A stretch of 64,000 bases of DNA from NCBI GenBank assembly GCA_001784175.1, contig MFPR01000006.1, positions 124,001 through 188,000 on the forward strand, written 5' to 3'. This document shows, piece by piece, positions 39,101-54,100 of this stretch. Made by a program: the position numbers and the translations under genes. Numbering within the stretch: position 1 is the stretch's first letter; each line of letters opens with the position of its first letter. The notes under the pieces were generated by a model. It was given only the letters and a program-made list of their open reading frames with translations. It searched no databases and was not told the origin of the DNA. The DNA is from Candidatus Lindowbacteria bacterium RIFCSPLOWO2_12_FULL_62_27 (GTDB taxonomy: Bacteria > Lindowbacteria > 2-12-FULL-62-27).

Positions 39101-42100
39101 GCGTCCGACACGTTCTGGAAGGACACCGCCGTGCAGGACGGCAACACTTACTATTACCGGCTGACGTCCCGGGACGCCGCCACGTTCGTCAACGAGTCGG
39201 CTTTCACCGACACCGTGTTTGCCGTGTCGGACACGCCCCTTCTGAAACAGATTCAGGCCGGCGCGGGCCTGTCGGACGCCGCGGACGGCAACGGCTGCGC
39301 GTGGGCCGATTTCGACAGCGACACCGACCTCGACATCTTCGTCGTCAATTACGGCGCGGCCGACATTCTCTACCGCTACAACGGCGGCGACTCCTTCACG
39401 AACGTCGCCGCGAGCGCCGGCGTGAACGGCTCGGGCGACGGGGTGGGCCTGTCGTGGGGCGATTACGACAACGACGGCGACATCGACGTCTACGTGGTCA
39501 ACAACGGCGGCGGGCAGGATTACCTGTACCGGAACGAAGGCAACTCGACATTCACCGACGTCGCGACGAGCCTGGGCATGACCGAATCGAGCAACGGAGA
39601 CGGCGCGTCGTGGGGCGATTACGACAACGACGGCGATCTGGACATTTTCGTGAGCAACGCCTCCGGCGGGCAGGATCATCTGTTCCGCAACAACGACGGC
39701 AAGAACTTCACGAACGTGGCGACGTCGGCCGGCCTGACGGACGCCCTGACCAGCTACGCCGTCGCGTGGGCGGACTATGACAGGGACGGCGACCTCGATT
39801 TGTACGTGACGTTCGACGGAACCAATCAAGACCGGCTGTACCGCAACAACGGGCAAGGGTGGTTTCAGGATGTGTCGAACACTGCCGGCATGAACGACAC
39901 GACGAATTCCAATACCGCCGCCTGGGGCGACTACGACGCCGACGGCGACCTCGACCTTTTTGTGCCGGACGGATCGCAGACCAAGAATCACATGCTGTAC
40001 CGGAACAACGGCAACGGCACATTCACGAACGCGATTGCCGGAAGCGGCATCACCGACACCGCCGGCGGCGGGGTCGTGTGGGTCGATTACGACAACGACG
40101 GCGACATCGACCTGTACGTCAGCGGCTCCTTCATCGACGGCGGCACCCTGGGCGACGCCCTCTACCGCAACAACGCCGACGGCACCTTCACGCAGGAGGC
40201 CCCACACCGGGGCATCACCGTTTCGTCGACAGGATATGGCGGCGCGTGGGGCGATTATGACAACGATGGAGACATGGACGTTTACATCACACACCAGGCA
40301 GGCACCAAACAGGATTTTCTGTTCCGGAACAGGGGCACGGGCAAGAACTGGATCAAAGTGAACCCGCTGACCGACAAAGACGGCGACGCGGTCGAATCGG
40401 ACGCCGACACCGACCGGCTGGCGATCGGGGCGCTGGTGGAGATCGACCTGAACGGCGGCGCGAATTTCGACACGGGCTTCAACAAATACGTCTCAATGCT
40501 GCTTTCCGGAAACGGATTCCAGCAAACCGCCGCGCCGGTCCATCTCGGCGTGGACACCGCGGGCACCGTCGACGTGCGCGTGACGTTCCCGGACGGCGAC
40601 ACGGCCGTGCAGACGGGCGTCGCCGTCAACCAGACGATCACGATTCGCGACCCGCAATTTTACCCGGGCCCGATCTGGCACGTGAACGACACCGTCACGA
40701 CCGGCGACTCCTTCACGTACGCGGCCGGATCGGACCTGACGGGCAAGGGCAACGCGCAAAGGCCGTTCAAGACGATCACGCGGGCGCTGTCGTTCGCGAA
40801 AGCCGGCGACACGATTTTGATCGACGCCGGAACCCACACTGAAACCGTCGTGATCAGCCTGGACACGGTCAGCCTGATCGGCGTGGACTCGGGCGCCACG
40901 GTGATCAACCCTCCGGGATCGAGCGGCACGGCCGGCTTGTACGGGATCTACGCGACCGGCCGCCGGGCGCTTCTAATCAAGAACCTCGGCGTGACCGGCG
41001 CCTACGAGGGCATCCGGTTCGACAACGTGGACAGCTCGACGATCAGCGGCGACAGCCTGTGCTCCAACGGCGCGTACGGGATTTATCTTCTGACCGGTTC
41101 GGACGCGAACAAGATCGAAAACTGCAGCGTGAAATCGAATTCGAGCGGCGTGTATCTGGCGTCCGGCTCGAACAACAACACGCTGACCGGCAACACCGTC
41201 AACTCGAATTCGGACGCGGGCATCTATCTGGACTTCGCGTCGAACAACACCGTCAGCGGCAACACGGTGAACGGCAACTCGGTCAAGGGCATTTACATCA
41301 CGGGCACGGCCAACAGCAACAAGGTCAAGAACAACACGGTCCTGTCGAGCGGCCAGCACGGTTTTTATCTGTGGACGACGGATCGCAACGTGATTTCAAA
41401 CAACGTGATTCGATCGAGCCAGCTTGCCGGCCTGTGGCTCCGGGACGCGGAGACGAACGCGATCGGCCAGAACGACATCGACGGCGACACCGGGTTTCTC
41501 ATCTGGGGCGCGTCCCGCGGAAACGTCATCGGCAAAAACAACATCACGGGCGGCGCGTCCAATTTCGTGAAAAATCCGGCCGGCATCGCGCAGACCTTGA
41601 CCCGAAACTGGTTCGGGTCGGTCGATTCAGTGACGATCTCGGCGAAAATCAGCGACACGGCGTCGGCTTGGGCGCCGTGGCGGCTTGCGCTCGTCGACAC
41701 CGCCGCCGGCGCCGACACGACGGCGCCGAAAGCGCCGGACACGGTCGCCGTGATCGGCGCGCCCTCCGACACGTCGGTCATTCTGGAGTGGTCGGCGGTG
41801 AGCGCGCTGGAGGAGTCGAATGGCGGCGCGACGGGCCTGTCGGGCTACCGCGTGTACCGCAGCGCCGTGAAAGACACGTCGTCGTGGGTGAAGGTGGGGC
41901 AGACGGCGTCGGGCGTGATCCGGTGGCAGGACACGGACGCCGGGGTCGGGGTCCGGTACTATTACCGCGTGACGGCGTTCGACACGGCGGCGTTCGAGAA
42001 TGAGTCGTACTTCTCGGACAGCCAGCCCTCCGACAGCGTGGTGTTCACGACGACGGTGAACTGGTACGTGAACGACGGCGCGACCGCCGGGGACAGTTTC

Positions 42101-45100
42101 ACCTACGCGGCGGGCAACGACGCGACAGGCAAGGGCACGCCGGCCGCGCCGCTGGGGACGATCACGAAGGCGCTGCAGATGGCGACGACTGGCGACACGA
42201 TCTGGGTGGACGCGGGGTTGTTCGACTCCTACGCGCAGATTTCGCCGACGGAGACGGCCGTCGTGGTCATTGGAGTGGACAGCCTGTCGCTGATCGGGCG
42301 GGACTCGAACGCCACCGTGCTCGATCCGCCAGGTCCGAAGACTCAATCGGGCCTGTACGGAATTTACGCCTCGAACGTCACGGGGCTTCTCATCAAGAAC
42401 GTGGGTGTGACAGGCGCCTACGAAGGCATGCGGCTCAGCAATGTGGATGTTTCCATGGTCACGGGGGACAGCGTCAGTTCGGTCGGAAACATGGCCGTCT
42501 ATCTCTTGAGCGGCTCCGGAAATAACACGGTCAGCGCGAACTCGCTCAATTCAAATTACACCGGCATCTATCTTTCTTCCAGTTCGTCCAACACGCTGTC
42601 GAACAACTCGGTGAATTCGAATTCGTCCAACGGCATTGTCCTCCTGTCGAGTTCCAGCAACACGATCTCCGGCAACTCGGCTAATTCGAATTCGACTTAC
42701 GGCCTCACGCTGGCGTTCAGCACGAACAACACGATCTCGAACAATACCGCCAATTCGAACGCGACCGGCATCGACATCGCTTCGACGTCGACCGGCAACA
42801 TCCTGACGGGCAACACGGCCAATGCGAATTCGACGCACGGTGTCCGGCTGTCGTCGAGTTCGGCCAACATCCTGACGGGCAACGCTGCCAGCAACAACAC
42901 GCAGTCCGGAATTTGCGTGACCGGTTCGGATACCGGCGTGATCCGCCAGAACGATGTTTCCGGCAACGACACGGGCATCTGGATCGAGGGCGCGTCGCAG
43001 AACAACCTGATCTCCAAAAACAACCTCCCGTCGAACACGACCAATCACGTCTGGAACAAGGGCGGCCTGGCGAACACCATAACCCGCAACTGGTTCGGGT
43101 CGGCCGATTCGGTGACGATCAAAAACCAGATCAGCGACACGGCCAGCGCGTGGACGCCGTGGCGGCTTGCGATCGTGGACACGACCGCCGGCGCCGACAC
43201 GACCGCGCCGAAGGCGCCGGATACGGTTGCGATCATCGGCGCGCCGTCGGACACGTCCATCATCCTCGAGTGGGCGGCGGTGACCGCGAACGAAGAGACA
43301 GCGGCGGGCGGCGTGGGCCTGTCGGGCTACCGCGTGTACCGCAGCGGCGTGAAGGACACGTCGTCGTGGGTGAAGGTCGCGCAGACGGGGTCGAGTGTGA
43401 CGCGGTGGCAGGACACGGACGCCGGGATCGGGACCCGATACTACTATCGCGTGACGGCGTTCGACACGGCGACGCCGTTTGAGAACGAGTCGTTCTTCTC
43501 GGATTCCCAGCCTTCCGACAGCGCGGTGTTCACGGCGACGGTGAACTGGTACGTGAACGACGGCGCGACCGCCGGGGACAGTTTCACGTATGCAGCGGGC
43601 AACGACGCGACGGGCAAAGGCACGCCCGGGGCGCCGCTCGGGACGATCACGAAGGCCCTGCAGGTTGCGACGACCGGCGACACGATCTGGGTGGACGCGG
43701 GGCTGTACGATTCGTTTGTGAAAGTCTCGTCGACCGAAACGGCCGGGGTGAACATCGCCGTCGACAGTCTGACACTGATCGGCAGAGACTCGGGCGCGAC
43801 GGTCATCGATCCGCCGGGAGCGTCGACGGACAGTTTCCTCTACGCCATCTATGCCGACACGCAAGTCGGCCTCACGATCAAAAATCTCGGTGTGACGGGC
43901 GCGTTTCACGGCATTTATTTCCTGAACGTCGACCAATCGACGCTGACGGGCGACAGCGCCTCCGTGTGCGGCGGGAACGGCATTTATCTCCTGAATTCCG
44001 ACAGCAACACGGTCAGCAAGAACACCGTCGATTTCAACGTCGATGGCATCGAAATCAAATCGAGCGCAAACAACACGCTGAACAACAACACGGCCCGCTC
44101 GAACTCCTCGGACGGCATCGACCTGAATTCCAGCGCGAACGGCAACACCGTCAGCGCCAACACGGTCACGTCGAACACCGACGACGGCGTCTCCATGGAT
44201 CTGAATGCGGACAGCAACGTGGTGACCGGCAACACGGCCGATTCAAACACCGACGGCATCGACATGGACTTTAGCGCGAACAACCTGGTGACCGGAAACA
44301 CTGCCAATTCGAACACCGACTACGGAATCGTGCTGGGGTCGAGTTCAAACAACACGGTAAGCCACAACACGATCTCTTCGAATGTCAAATACCAGATCTA
44401 TATCGAAGGCGCATCCTCATCGGACACGGTTGTGAAGAACAACATCGTGCCGTCGGGATCGAATCCGGACAGCGGGGTCTATAACGGGTCGAGCGCGACG
44501 GCAAACAGATTCACGATGACGCGGAACTGGTGGGGTTCGGCCGACTCGGTGACGGTGCGCAAGCGCCTCGCGCAGCAATCGAACGGGGACTCGATCCTGT
44601 ATCAGCCCTACCGGTTGGGCGCGGTCGACACCGCCGTCGGCGCCGACACGACCGCGCCGAAAGCGCCGGACACGGCGGCGGTGGTGGGCGTGCCGTCGGA
44701 CACGTCGATCATCCTCGAGTGGTCGGCGGTGAGCGCGCTGGAGGAAGTCAACGGCGGCGCGGTGGGGCTGTCGGGGTACCGGGTGTACCGCAGCGCCGTG
44801 AAGGACACGTCGTCGTGGGTGAAAGTCGCGCAAACGGCGTCCGGCGTGATCCGGTGGCAGGACACGGACGCCGGGATCGGGACCCGATACTACTATCGCG
44901 TGACGGCGTTCGACACGGCGGCGTTCGAGAACGAGTCGTTCTTTTCGGACAGCCAGCCCTTCGACGCCGCGATGTTTGGCCCTCAGATCAACTGGTACGT
45001 GAACGACGGCTCCACCGCCGGCGACAGTTACACGTATGCGGCGGGAACCGACACCGCATCCGGCAAGGGATCCGCTTCGGCGCCGTTCAAGTCTCTCGCC

Positions 45101-48100
45101 AAAGTCATGCAATTCGTGACCGCCGGCGACACGATCTGGCTGGACGCCGGCACGTTCGGCGGGGACACGTGGGAAATGATTTCCGCGACGGAAACCGCCG
45201 CCGTGAATCTGGATACGGACAACCTGACGCTGATTGGGAAGGACTCGGGGGCGACGGTGATTGATCCGGCGGGGGCGAAGACGCAGGTCAACCTCTACGG
45301 CGTCTACGCTGACAGCCAGACCGGTCTTCAACTCAAAAACTTCGGCGTAACCGGCGCGTATCAGGGCATACGCCTGCACAACGTCGACTTGTCCACGGTG
45401 ACATCGGACAGCGTTTCGTCGAACGGGAATATCGGGATCTATCTCTACAACGGCTGCGAAACCAACACGCTGAGCAACAACCTCGTCCGTTCAAACACGA
45501 GTGACGGAGTGAACGTCGCCGGCGGACTCGGCAATACCCTGAGCGGCAACACACTGCTGTCCAATTCCGGGTATGGGTTTGTCCTGTCTTCCAGCCACGG
45601 CAACGCGATATCCGGCAACGCGTCCACGTCGAACACATCGACCGGTATCTTTCTCTTTTCCGGCTCAAAGCGAAACACGATCAGCAACAATACGACCAAC
45701 TCAAACTCCGGCGCAGGGATTGCCCTGTCATCCAGTCCGCAGAACACCGTCAGCGGCAACAGCATCGGTTCAAACGTCAGCTATGGGATAAGTCTCTCAA
45801 ACACGGGAAATGACACGATTTCAGGCAACACCGTGACGTCGAACGGATCGTCCGGAATCTATATGAACAACGACTCGAACGTCACCGTCATGAACAATGC
45901 CTCGGTCTCCAATTTCTTCGGAGTGGAACTCATATCCTCCTCCAACAACATTTTTGTTGCGAATGAATTGAGCGCAAACACGGATTATCAAGTCTACATC
46001 GACGGCACATCGGGCTCTGACACCTTCTCGAAAAACAACATCCTGCCTTCCTCCGGCAATCCCGACAGCGGCGTCTTCAACTCTACCAACAATTCCGCCG
46101 ACTTCACCCGCACGTGGTGGGGCACGGCCGATTCCGTCACGATCAACAGAATGATCTACGACACGGCGCCGGCCCAGCTTATCAAATTCCAGCCGTGGCG
46201 GCTCGGGCCGGCCGACACCGCCGCCAGCGCCGACACGACCGCGCCGAAAGCGCCGGACACGGTGGCGGTCATCGGCGCGCCGTCGGACACGGCGATCACG
46301 CTGGAGTGGTCGGCGGTGAGCGCGCTGGAGGAGTCGAACGGCGGCGCGGTGGGGTTGTCGGGCTACCGGGTGTACCGGAGCGCCGTCAAAGACACGTCGT
46401 CGTGGGTGAAGGTGTACGATGCGGGGTCGGGCGTGACGCGATGGCAGGACACGAACGTGGTTACCGGCCAAGTCTACTATTACCGCGTGACGGCGATTGA
46501 CACGGCGACGCCATTCGAGAACGAGTCGTTCTTTTCGGATTCCCAGCCGTTCGACAGCGCGGTGTACACGACGATCGTCAACTGGTACGTGAACGACGGC
46601 TCGACCTCCGGCGACAGCTACACCACGCAGGCCGGTTACGACACGTACGTCAGCGCCGGTGCAGGCAGGAAAGTCCCATTCCGGAGCATCAGCAAAGCGA
46701 TGCAGTTTGTGACGGCCGGGGACACAGTTTTTGTCGATGCCGGCTTGTTCGCGGAGACGGTCGTGATCAATGTCGACTCGATCAGCCTGATCGGCAAGGA
46801 CTCCGGCGCGACGGTGATCGATCCGCCCGGATCGAACGCGACCGCCGGTCTCTACGGCATCTTCGCCGACACGCAGACGGGCCTGCTCATCAAGAATCTG
46901 GGTGTGACGGGGGCGCTGGAGGGGATCCGGTTCGACAACGTGGACCGTTCCACCATCACGGGCGACAGCCTGTCCTCGAACGGGAACTACGGAATTTATC
47001 TTCTAGGCGGATCGGACACGAACACGCTGAGCAACAACATCGCGAACTCCAACAGCGTCGGCAGCGCCCGGGGGATTTACCTCGACGTGAGTTCCGGCAA
47101 CACGGTGACGAACAACACGGCCAATTCCAACGCGTCCTACGGCATCGTGTCGACCACCGGCGGAGGCAATACGTTCAGCGGCAACACGACCAACTCCAAC
47201 ACCAATTACGGTCTTTCGCTGTCGGGAAGTCCCCGAAACACCGTCACGAACAACACGGCGTCCTCCAACGGCCAGTACGGGATGCTGATCGAGTGGAATT
47301 CCGACACGAACACGATCACCGGTAACGCGGTCAGTCAGAACTCGATTTACGGGATCTTTTTCCGGGTGGCATCCAACAACAACCGGGTGGACAGCAACAT
47401 CGTCACCGGCAACACGCAGCACGGAATTGTGCTTGACGCCTGCACCCAAAACACGCTGACCGGCAACCTGGTGCGCTCGAATTCCCAGCACGGCGTCGTG
47501 CTGAAATCGAGCTTCAACACCGTCCTGGCCCAAAACACATTCGATGCGAACGTCCGCTATCAAGTCTACATCCACGGCTCCTCGACGTCCGACACGCTGA
47601 TCAAGAACAACATCCTGGCGTCGGGGACGAACCCGGACAGCGGCGTGGCGGTCACGTCGACGGTGACGGGAAACACCTTTTACCTGGCGCGCAACTGGTG
47701 GAACACGACAGACGCGGGGCGGATCACGAAGTTGGTCACGAGCGAAACCTACACCACGGCGACCGATTCCGTGGTCTACAGCCCGTTCCGGCTGGCACAG
47801 GTCGACACGGCGGCGGGCGCGGACACGACGGCGCCGGCGCCGCCAACGGGCGTGACGCTGGACACGAGCGCGGCGGGGCAGGTCACGTTCACGTGGACGA
47901 TCCCGACGATCAACGAGGAGACCAACGGCGGCTCCGTCGGGTTCAACGGCCTGAACATATTCCGGCTGGTCAACGTGGCCGACACGACGAACTGGGCGAA
48001 CTCGGTCAATCTCGTCAAGCAGACGGTGTCGACCGACACCACTTGGACCGACACGAACGTGACGGCGGGCAACACGTACTATTACCGGCTCACGTCCAAA

Positions 48101-51100
48101 GACGCGGCGACGTTCTTCAACGAGTCGTTCTTCATGGACACACGCGCGACCAAGCCGGCGTACGCCGGGCCGGTGTGGTACGTGAACGACACGGTCACGA
48201 CGGGCGACTCATTCACGTATCAGGTCGGCGGCGACGGGGGCAACGGCGACGCGGGGGCACCATTTTTGACGATCACGAAGGCGTTGTCGAAGGCGAAGGC
48301 CGGGGACACGATCCTGATCGACGCGGGGACGTACACGGAAACCGTCGTGATTGACACGAACAACGTCGCGCTCATCGGCAAGGACTCGAACGCGACGGTG
48401 ATCGATCCGCCGGGGTCGAACGCGACGGCGGGGCTTTACGGTATCTACGCCGATACACAGTCATGGCTTATGATTAAGAACGTGGGCGTCACGGGCGCGT
48501 TTGACGGCATCCATTTCTACAATGTGAGTTTCTCAACCATCGAGAACGACAGTGTGAGTTCCTGCGGCGATTTTGGCATTTACCTGCGCGGCAGCTCCAG
48601 TGACAATACCGTCAAGAACAATCTGGTTCTGTCAAACAGCAGCTATGGCATACATCTTGATGCGAGCCCGCTCAACACCGTAACAGGCAACCTGTCCAGT
48701 TCTAACACGTACGGAATTTTTCTGAACGCGAGTTCAAACAACAGGCTGACGAACAACACGACCAATTCGAATACGTATCACGGCGTCTATCTCAACTCGA
48801 GTTCGAACAACAACGTTCTCGCACGCGGCGTACTCAACAACAATGCCCAGGCGGGGGTGAGGATCGAGAGTTCGAACACAAATTATGTCAGTTTGTGTGA
48901 CGTGTCCGGGAATGACACGGGCGTCTGGGTTTTGGGGACGTCGAGCGGAAATACCGTAAGCAAGTGCAACCTCGTCAACAACACGGCAAAGAATCTGGCG
49001 GAGCAAAGCGGCATTGCCCAGGATCTCACTCGCAACTGGTGGGGCACGACGGATGAGGTGGCCATCGGCGCCAAGTTTCTCGATTCGGCGTCCATTCAGA
49101 CGTTCCGCCCCTACCGTTTCGGCGCCGTCGACACCGCCGCCGGCGCGGACACGACGGCGCCCGGCAAGCCCTTGAACGTGACGGTGGACACGTCCGTGTC
49201 GGGCCAGATCACGCTGACGTGGACGATCCCTTCGCTCAATGAGGAGACGAACGGCGGCGCGGTTGGATTTGTCGGCGTCAAAATATACAGGCTTAAAGAC
49301 GTGGTCGACACCTCCAACTGGGCGAACATCGTCAATCTCGTGCGCATTACCGGCTCGACCGACACCACCTGGATTGACACGACGGCGACGGCCGGCGGGA
49401 CCTACTATTACCGGCTGGCCTCGTTCGACGGCGCGGCGCCTGTCAACAAGTCGGCCTTGACCGACACGAAATCCGGCGCGTGGAAGAGCGGCGCGACCGT
49501 GCGGCTGTACGAGGACGCCGGGTTTGTGGACGAGACCGACACGCTTTTGACGCGGGACGTGGCCTACATCGAGGTGCGGGACAGCGACGAGAACAAGAAT
49601 TCGGGCGCTGTGGAGACAGTCACCATTACGGTTTTTGTCGGAAACGGCGCATTGGTGGCGTACGACGCGCTGGTCATCGACACCGAGACGATCACGCTGA
49701 TCGAGTCGGCGGCCGGCTCGGCGATCTTCCGCAGCGCTGCGGTCCACGCGGTCGACACGCTCTTTCCGGCGGTCGGAGACGGCCGGTTGTCGTGGGGTGT
49801 GGGCGACTCCCTCCATATCAAATATGCCGACGCCGACGATCCGGCCGACGCCGTGTTCGACACGGCCGTCGCGCTTGAAATCGCATCGGCCAGCTTGACG
49901 CGGATATACGAGAACTCCGCCTACACGGACGAAATCGACACGGCCTTCTCGCGCGACGTGCTGTACGTGGAGGTCACCGACACGGACGAGAACCGCAACC
50001 CGCAGTTGATGGATACGGTCGTCATCACGATCTTCGTCGGAGACGACGTAGCCGGCCTGGTCATCGACACCGAACAGATCGTGCTGACGGAATACTACGA
50101 GACCGCCGGGTTCTTCCGGTCCGGCGCGATCAACACGGTCGACACCGACGCGGCGGCGCTCGTCAACAACGGGCGGCTCGGCGTGGGGCGGTCGGACACG
50201 GTGCACGTGTCATACAGCGACGCCAATTCGACAGACGCCACATGGGACACGGTCCTGATTCTGGGCCCGTCCGTCGCGCTGACCGCGCCGGCGGACGCCG
50301 TCGAGACGACCGCGGCGACGATCCGGTTCGAGTGGTCGGGGACGAACGTCGACACTTACACGTGGCAGATGTCGCGGTCGACGACGTTCGCGACGATTGT
50401 CGACAGCGGAGTCGACACGATCGTGACATCGATGCTCCGGACGATCACCGTGGGCCAGGACACCTATTTCTGGCGCGTGATCGGCCGGCACGCGACCGGC
50501 AGCACGGACACGTCGGTTGTGCGCGGCTATATCCTGGACACGGGGGTCGGGCAGGTGGCGTTGTCGCAGCCGACGAGCAATCATGAAACGATGGCAGGCG
50601 TTGTTGTGGTGAGCTGGGCGGCGTTGGCGGACAGCGTCGGGATCGACAGTTACGCGGTTGAGGCGTCCAACAGCGCCGGCGTCCTCGTGTTCACGGACAC
50701 GATCGACGGCGCCTTCGTGAGCGACACCATCCCCGGCCTGTACAACGACACGTACGCGTGGCGCGTCCGCGCGGTGGACGATCTGGGCAATCAGGGCGCG
50801 TTCACGGCGCTTCGGAAATTCGTGACGGATACGCTGGTCGACCAGGTCACGCAGTCGCAGCCGGCGAACAATCACGAGACGACGATGACACTGGTGGTAG
50901 TGACCTGGAACGTCGTGGCGGACAGCGTGGGCGTCGACAGCTACGTGGTGGAATCCTTCAGCAGCGTCAGCACGCTGATCTTTTCGGACACAATTGACGG
51001 AACCCTCGTCAGCGACACGCTGACGGGACTTTATAATGACACGTATAACTGGCGTGTCCGCGCGATCGACGATCTGGGCAACCTTGGGCCGTTCTCCGCC

Positions 51101-54100
51101 ACCCGTGCCGTTCTGGTGGACACCGGGACCGGCCAAGTCGCGCTGTCGACGCCTGCGGACGGGACGCAGACGAACGTCGCGGCGGTCGCGCTGTCGTGGG
51201 CGGCACTCCTGGACAGCGCCGGGATCGATTCGTACGTGGTGGAGGCATCGACGACGACCGCGTTCACGGTCACGGTCTTTGTGGACACCATCGATGGGAC
51301 GAATACGACCGATACGTTCAATGCGGGTGGAAGCGACACATACTTCTGGCGAGTGCGAGCGATCGACGAGTTGGGCAACGTGGGCGCGAACTCGGCCGTG
51401 CGCGGGTTCGTGGTGGACACGGCCGCCGGCCAAGTGGTGCTGTCGAGCCCGGCGGACGGCGCGCAGACGACGAATCCGGCGGTGGGCCTCGTGTGGGTTG
51501 CGCTGGCGGACAGCATAGGGATCGACAGCTACGTGGTGGAGGTCTCGAAGACAAGCGGATTTTCGTCGACGGTCCTCGCGGACACGGTGGACGGCGTCGC
51601 GACCACAGACACGTTTACGGCGGGAAGCAGTGACACCTATTACTGGCGGGTGCGCGCGATCGACCAGCTCGGCAACGCAGGCGCCTACTCGATCACGCGC
51701 GGCTTTTTGATCGACTCGGGCGTCTCGCAGGTCAGCGTGAGTGCGCCGGCGGACGGGCACGAGACGACGAACGCGCTCGTGGTGGTGAGCTGGACGGCGG
51801 TGCAGGACAGTTCAGGGATCGACAGCTACGTGGTGGAGGCGTCGAAGACTTCGGCGTTCGGCGTGACGGTGTTTGCGGACACGGTGGACGGGGGCCTGAC
51901 AACAGATACGCTCACGGGTTTGTATAATGACACCTATTTCTGGCGGGTGCGCGCGATCGACTACGCGAAGAACGTCGGTCCGAACTCGACCGTGCGGGGG
52001 TTCCTCGTGGACACATCGGTTGCGCAGGTGTCGTTGTGGAGTCCGGCGGACGGTTATCAGACGGCGTCCGGGCTGGTCAGTCTGCAGGTGATCGCGGCAT
52101 CGGACAGCGCCGGGATCGACAGCTACGTCTTTGAGGTGTCGAAGACGCCGGCGTTCACGACGACGGAATTCGCGGACACAGTGGACGGCTCCGGGACGAC
52201 ATCGGCGTTCTCGCCGGCGACGAACGACACGTATTTCTGGCGCGCCCGCGCCATCGATGATCTGGGTCAGGCCGGCGCGAACTCCGCGTCGCGCGGATTC
52301 CTGGTCGACACGTCGATCGGCCAAGTCGCGCTCCTGGCGCCGGCCGACGGCCACGAGACGACGGCGGCGGCGCTATCGCTGACGTGGCAGGCAGTGTCGG
52401 ACAGCGTGGGAATCGACAGCTACGCGGTTGAGATGTCGAAGAACGCGTCGTTTACCAACTTGGTCCTGACCGACACGCTCGACGGCGTGCAGACGAGCTG
52501 CGGTGTGACCGGCCTGTTCAACGACACATACTACTGGCGCGTGCGCGCGATCGACCAGCTTGCGAACAGCGGCGCGTTTTCAGCCGCGCGCGGGTTTCTG
52601 ATGGACACGATCATCGGCCAGCCGGCGTCGGCCCTGCCCGCGGACGCGCACGAGACGACGAACGCGGCGGTCACCGTAAGCTGGACCGCGCTGGCCGACA
52701 GCGTCGGGATCGACAGTTACGCGCTGGACGTTTCAAAGAGCCCGGTGTTCACGGGTTCGGTGTTCGCGGACACCGTCGACGGCACGGTGACGGGCCGCGC
52801 CGTGACGGGCCTCTATAACGACACATATTTCTGGCATGTCATGGCGATGGACGATCTGGGCAACGTGGGGCCGTACTCGGCCGCGCGCGGATTTTTGGTC
52901 GACACGGCCGTCGCCAAACCGGCGCTGACCGGTCCGGCGAACAACCTGACCACCATCGACTCGATGCCGACCTTCACGTGGTCGGCCGTCACGGACAGCG
53001 TCGGGATCGACAGCTACGCGCTGGAGGTATCGTCGAGCCCGGCGTTCGCGTCGGTGGCGCTGGCCGACACGGTAGACGGCTCGGTGACGTCGTCCACGGC
53101 GCCGGCGCTGCAGTCGACGACCTATTACTGGCGCGTCCGCGCGATCGACGACCTGGCGAACGTGAGCGCGAATGCGGACTCGTTCGTGTTGACCGTCGAC
53201 ACCGCCGCCGCGACGGTGACGCTGGTGTCGCCGGCCGCGGGGTACCAGACGAAGGCCGGGACCGTCGCGTTTGCATGGTCCGGCACGAATGCCGACACGT
53301 ACACATGGCAGTTGTCGAAATCAAGCGCGTTCGGAACAATCGTAGACAGCGTGTCGGACACGACGGAGACCTCGGTCACGCGCGCGATACCGGAAAACGA
53401 CACATACTTCTGGCGCGTGATCGCGCGCAGCAGCAGCGGCCTGACGTGGGACACGTCGCCCGGTCGCGGGATCATGCTCGACACGGCCGTCTCGCAGGTC
53501 TCGGCGGCGTCCCCGGCCGACCTGATGGAGACGACGGCGACGACGGTGGTGATGACGTGGTCGGTGATCGCCGACAGCGTGGGGGTTGACTCGTACGTGG
53601 TGGAGGCGTCGAACGGGAGCGGGTTTACCAGCCTCGTCTTCGCTGACACGATCGACGCCTCGCAGACCGCCGACACGCGCTCGTCGCTGGCGGTGAATCC
53701 GTATTACTGGCGGGTCCGCGCGATCGATAACCTGGGCAACGTCGGGCCGAATTCGGTCACGCGGCTGTTCACGATCAACAGCCCGTACAACGGACCGAAA
53801 TGGTACGTGAACGACGTTCGCGCGGCAGGCGACTCGTTCACCTACGAAGGCGGCGCCGACACGAACTACGGCGAAGGCTCGCCGCAAAAGCCGTTCCGGA
53901 CGATCATGAAGGCGCTGTCCCGCGTCAGCACGGGCGACACGATCTACATCGACGCCGGTCTCTACACCGAAACCGTGGTAATTGACTCGAACCAGATCAG
54001 CCTGATCGGCGCCGGGTCCGACACCACGGCGATCGACCCGCCGGGGGATTCGGCCGTGGTGGGCCTCTACGGTATTTTTGCCGACGCGCAGACGGGTCTA

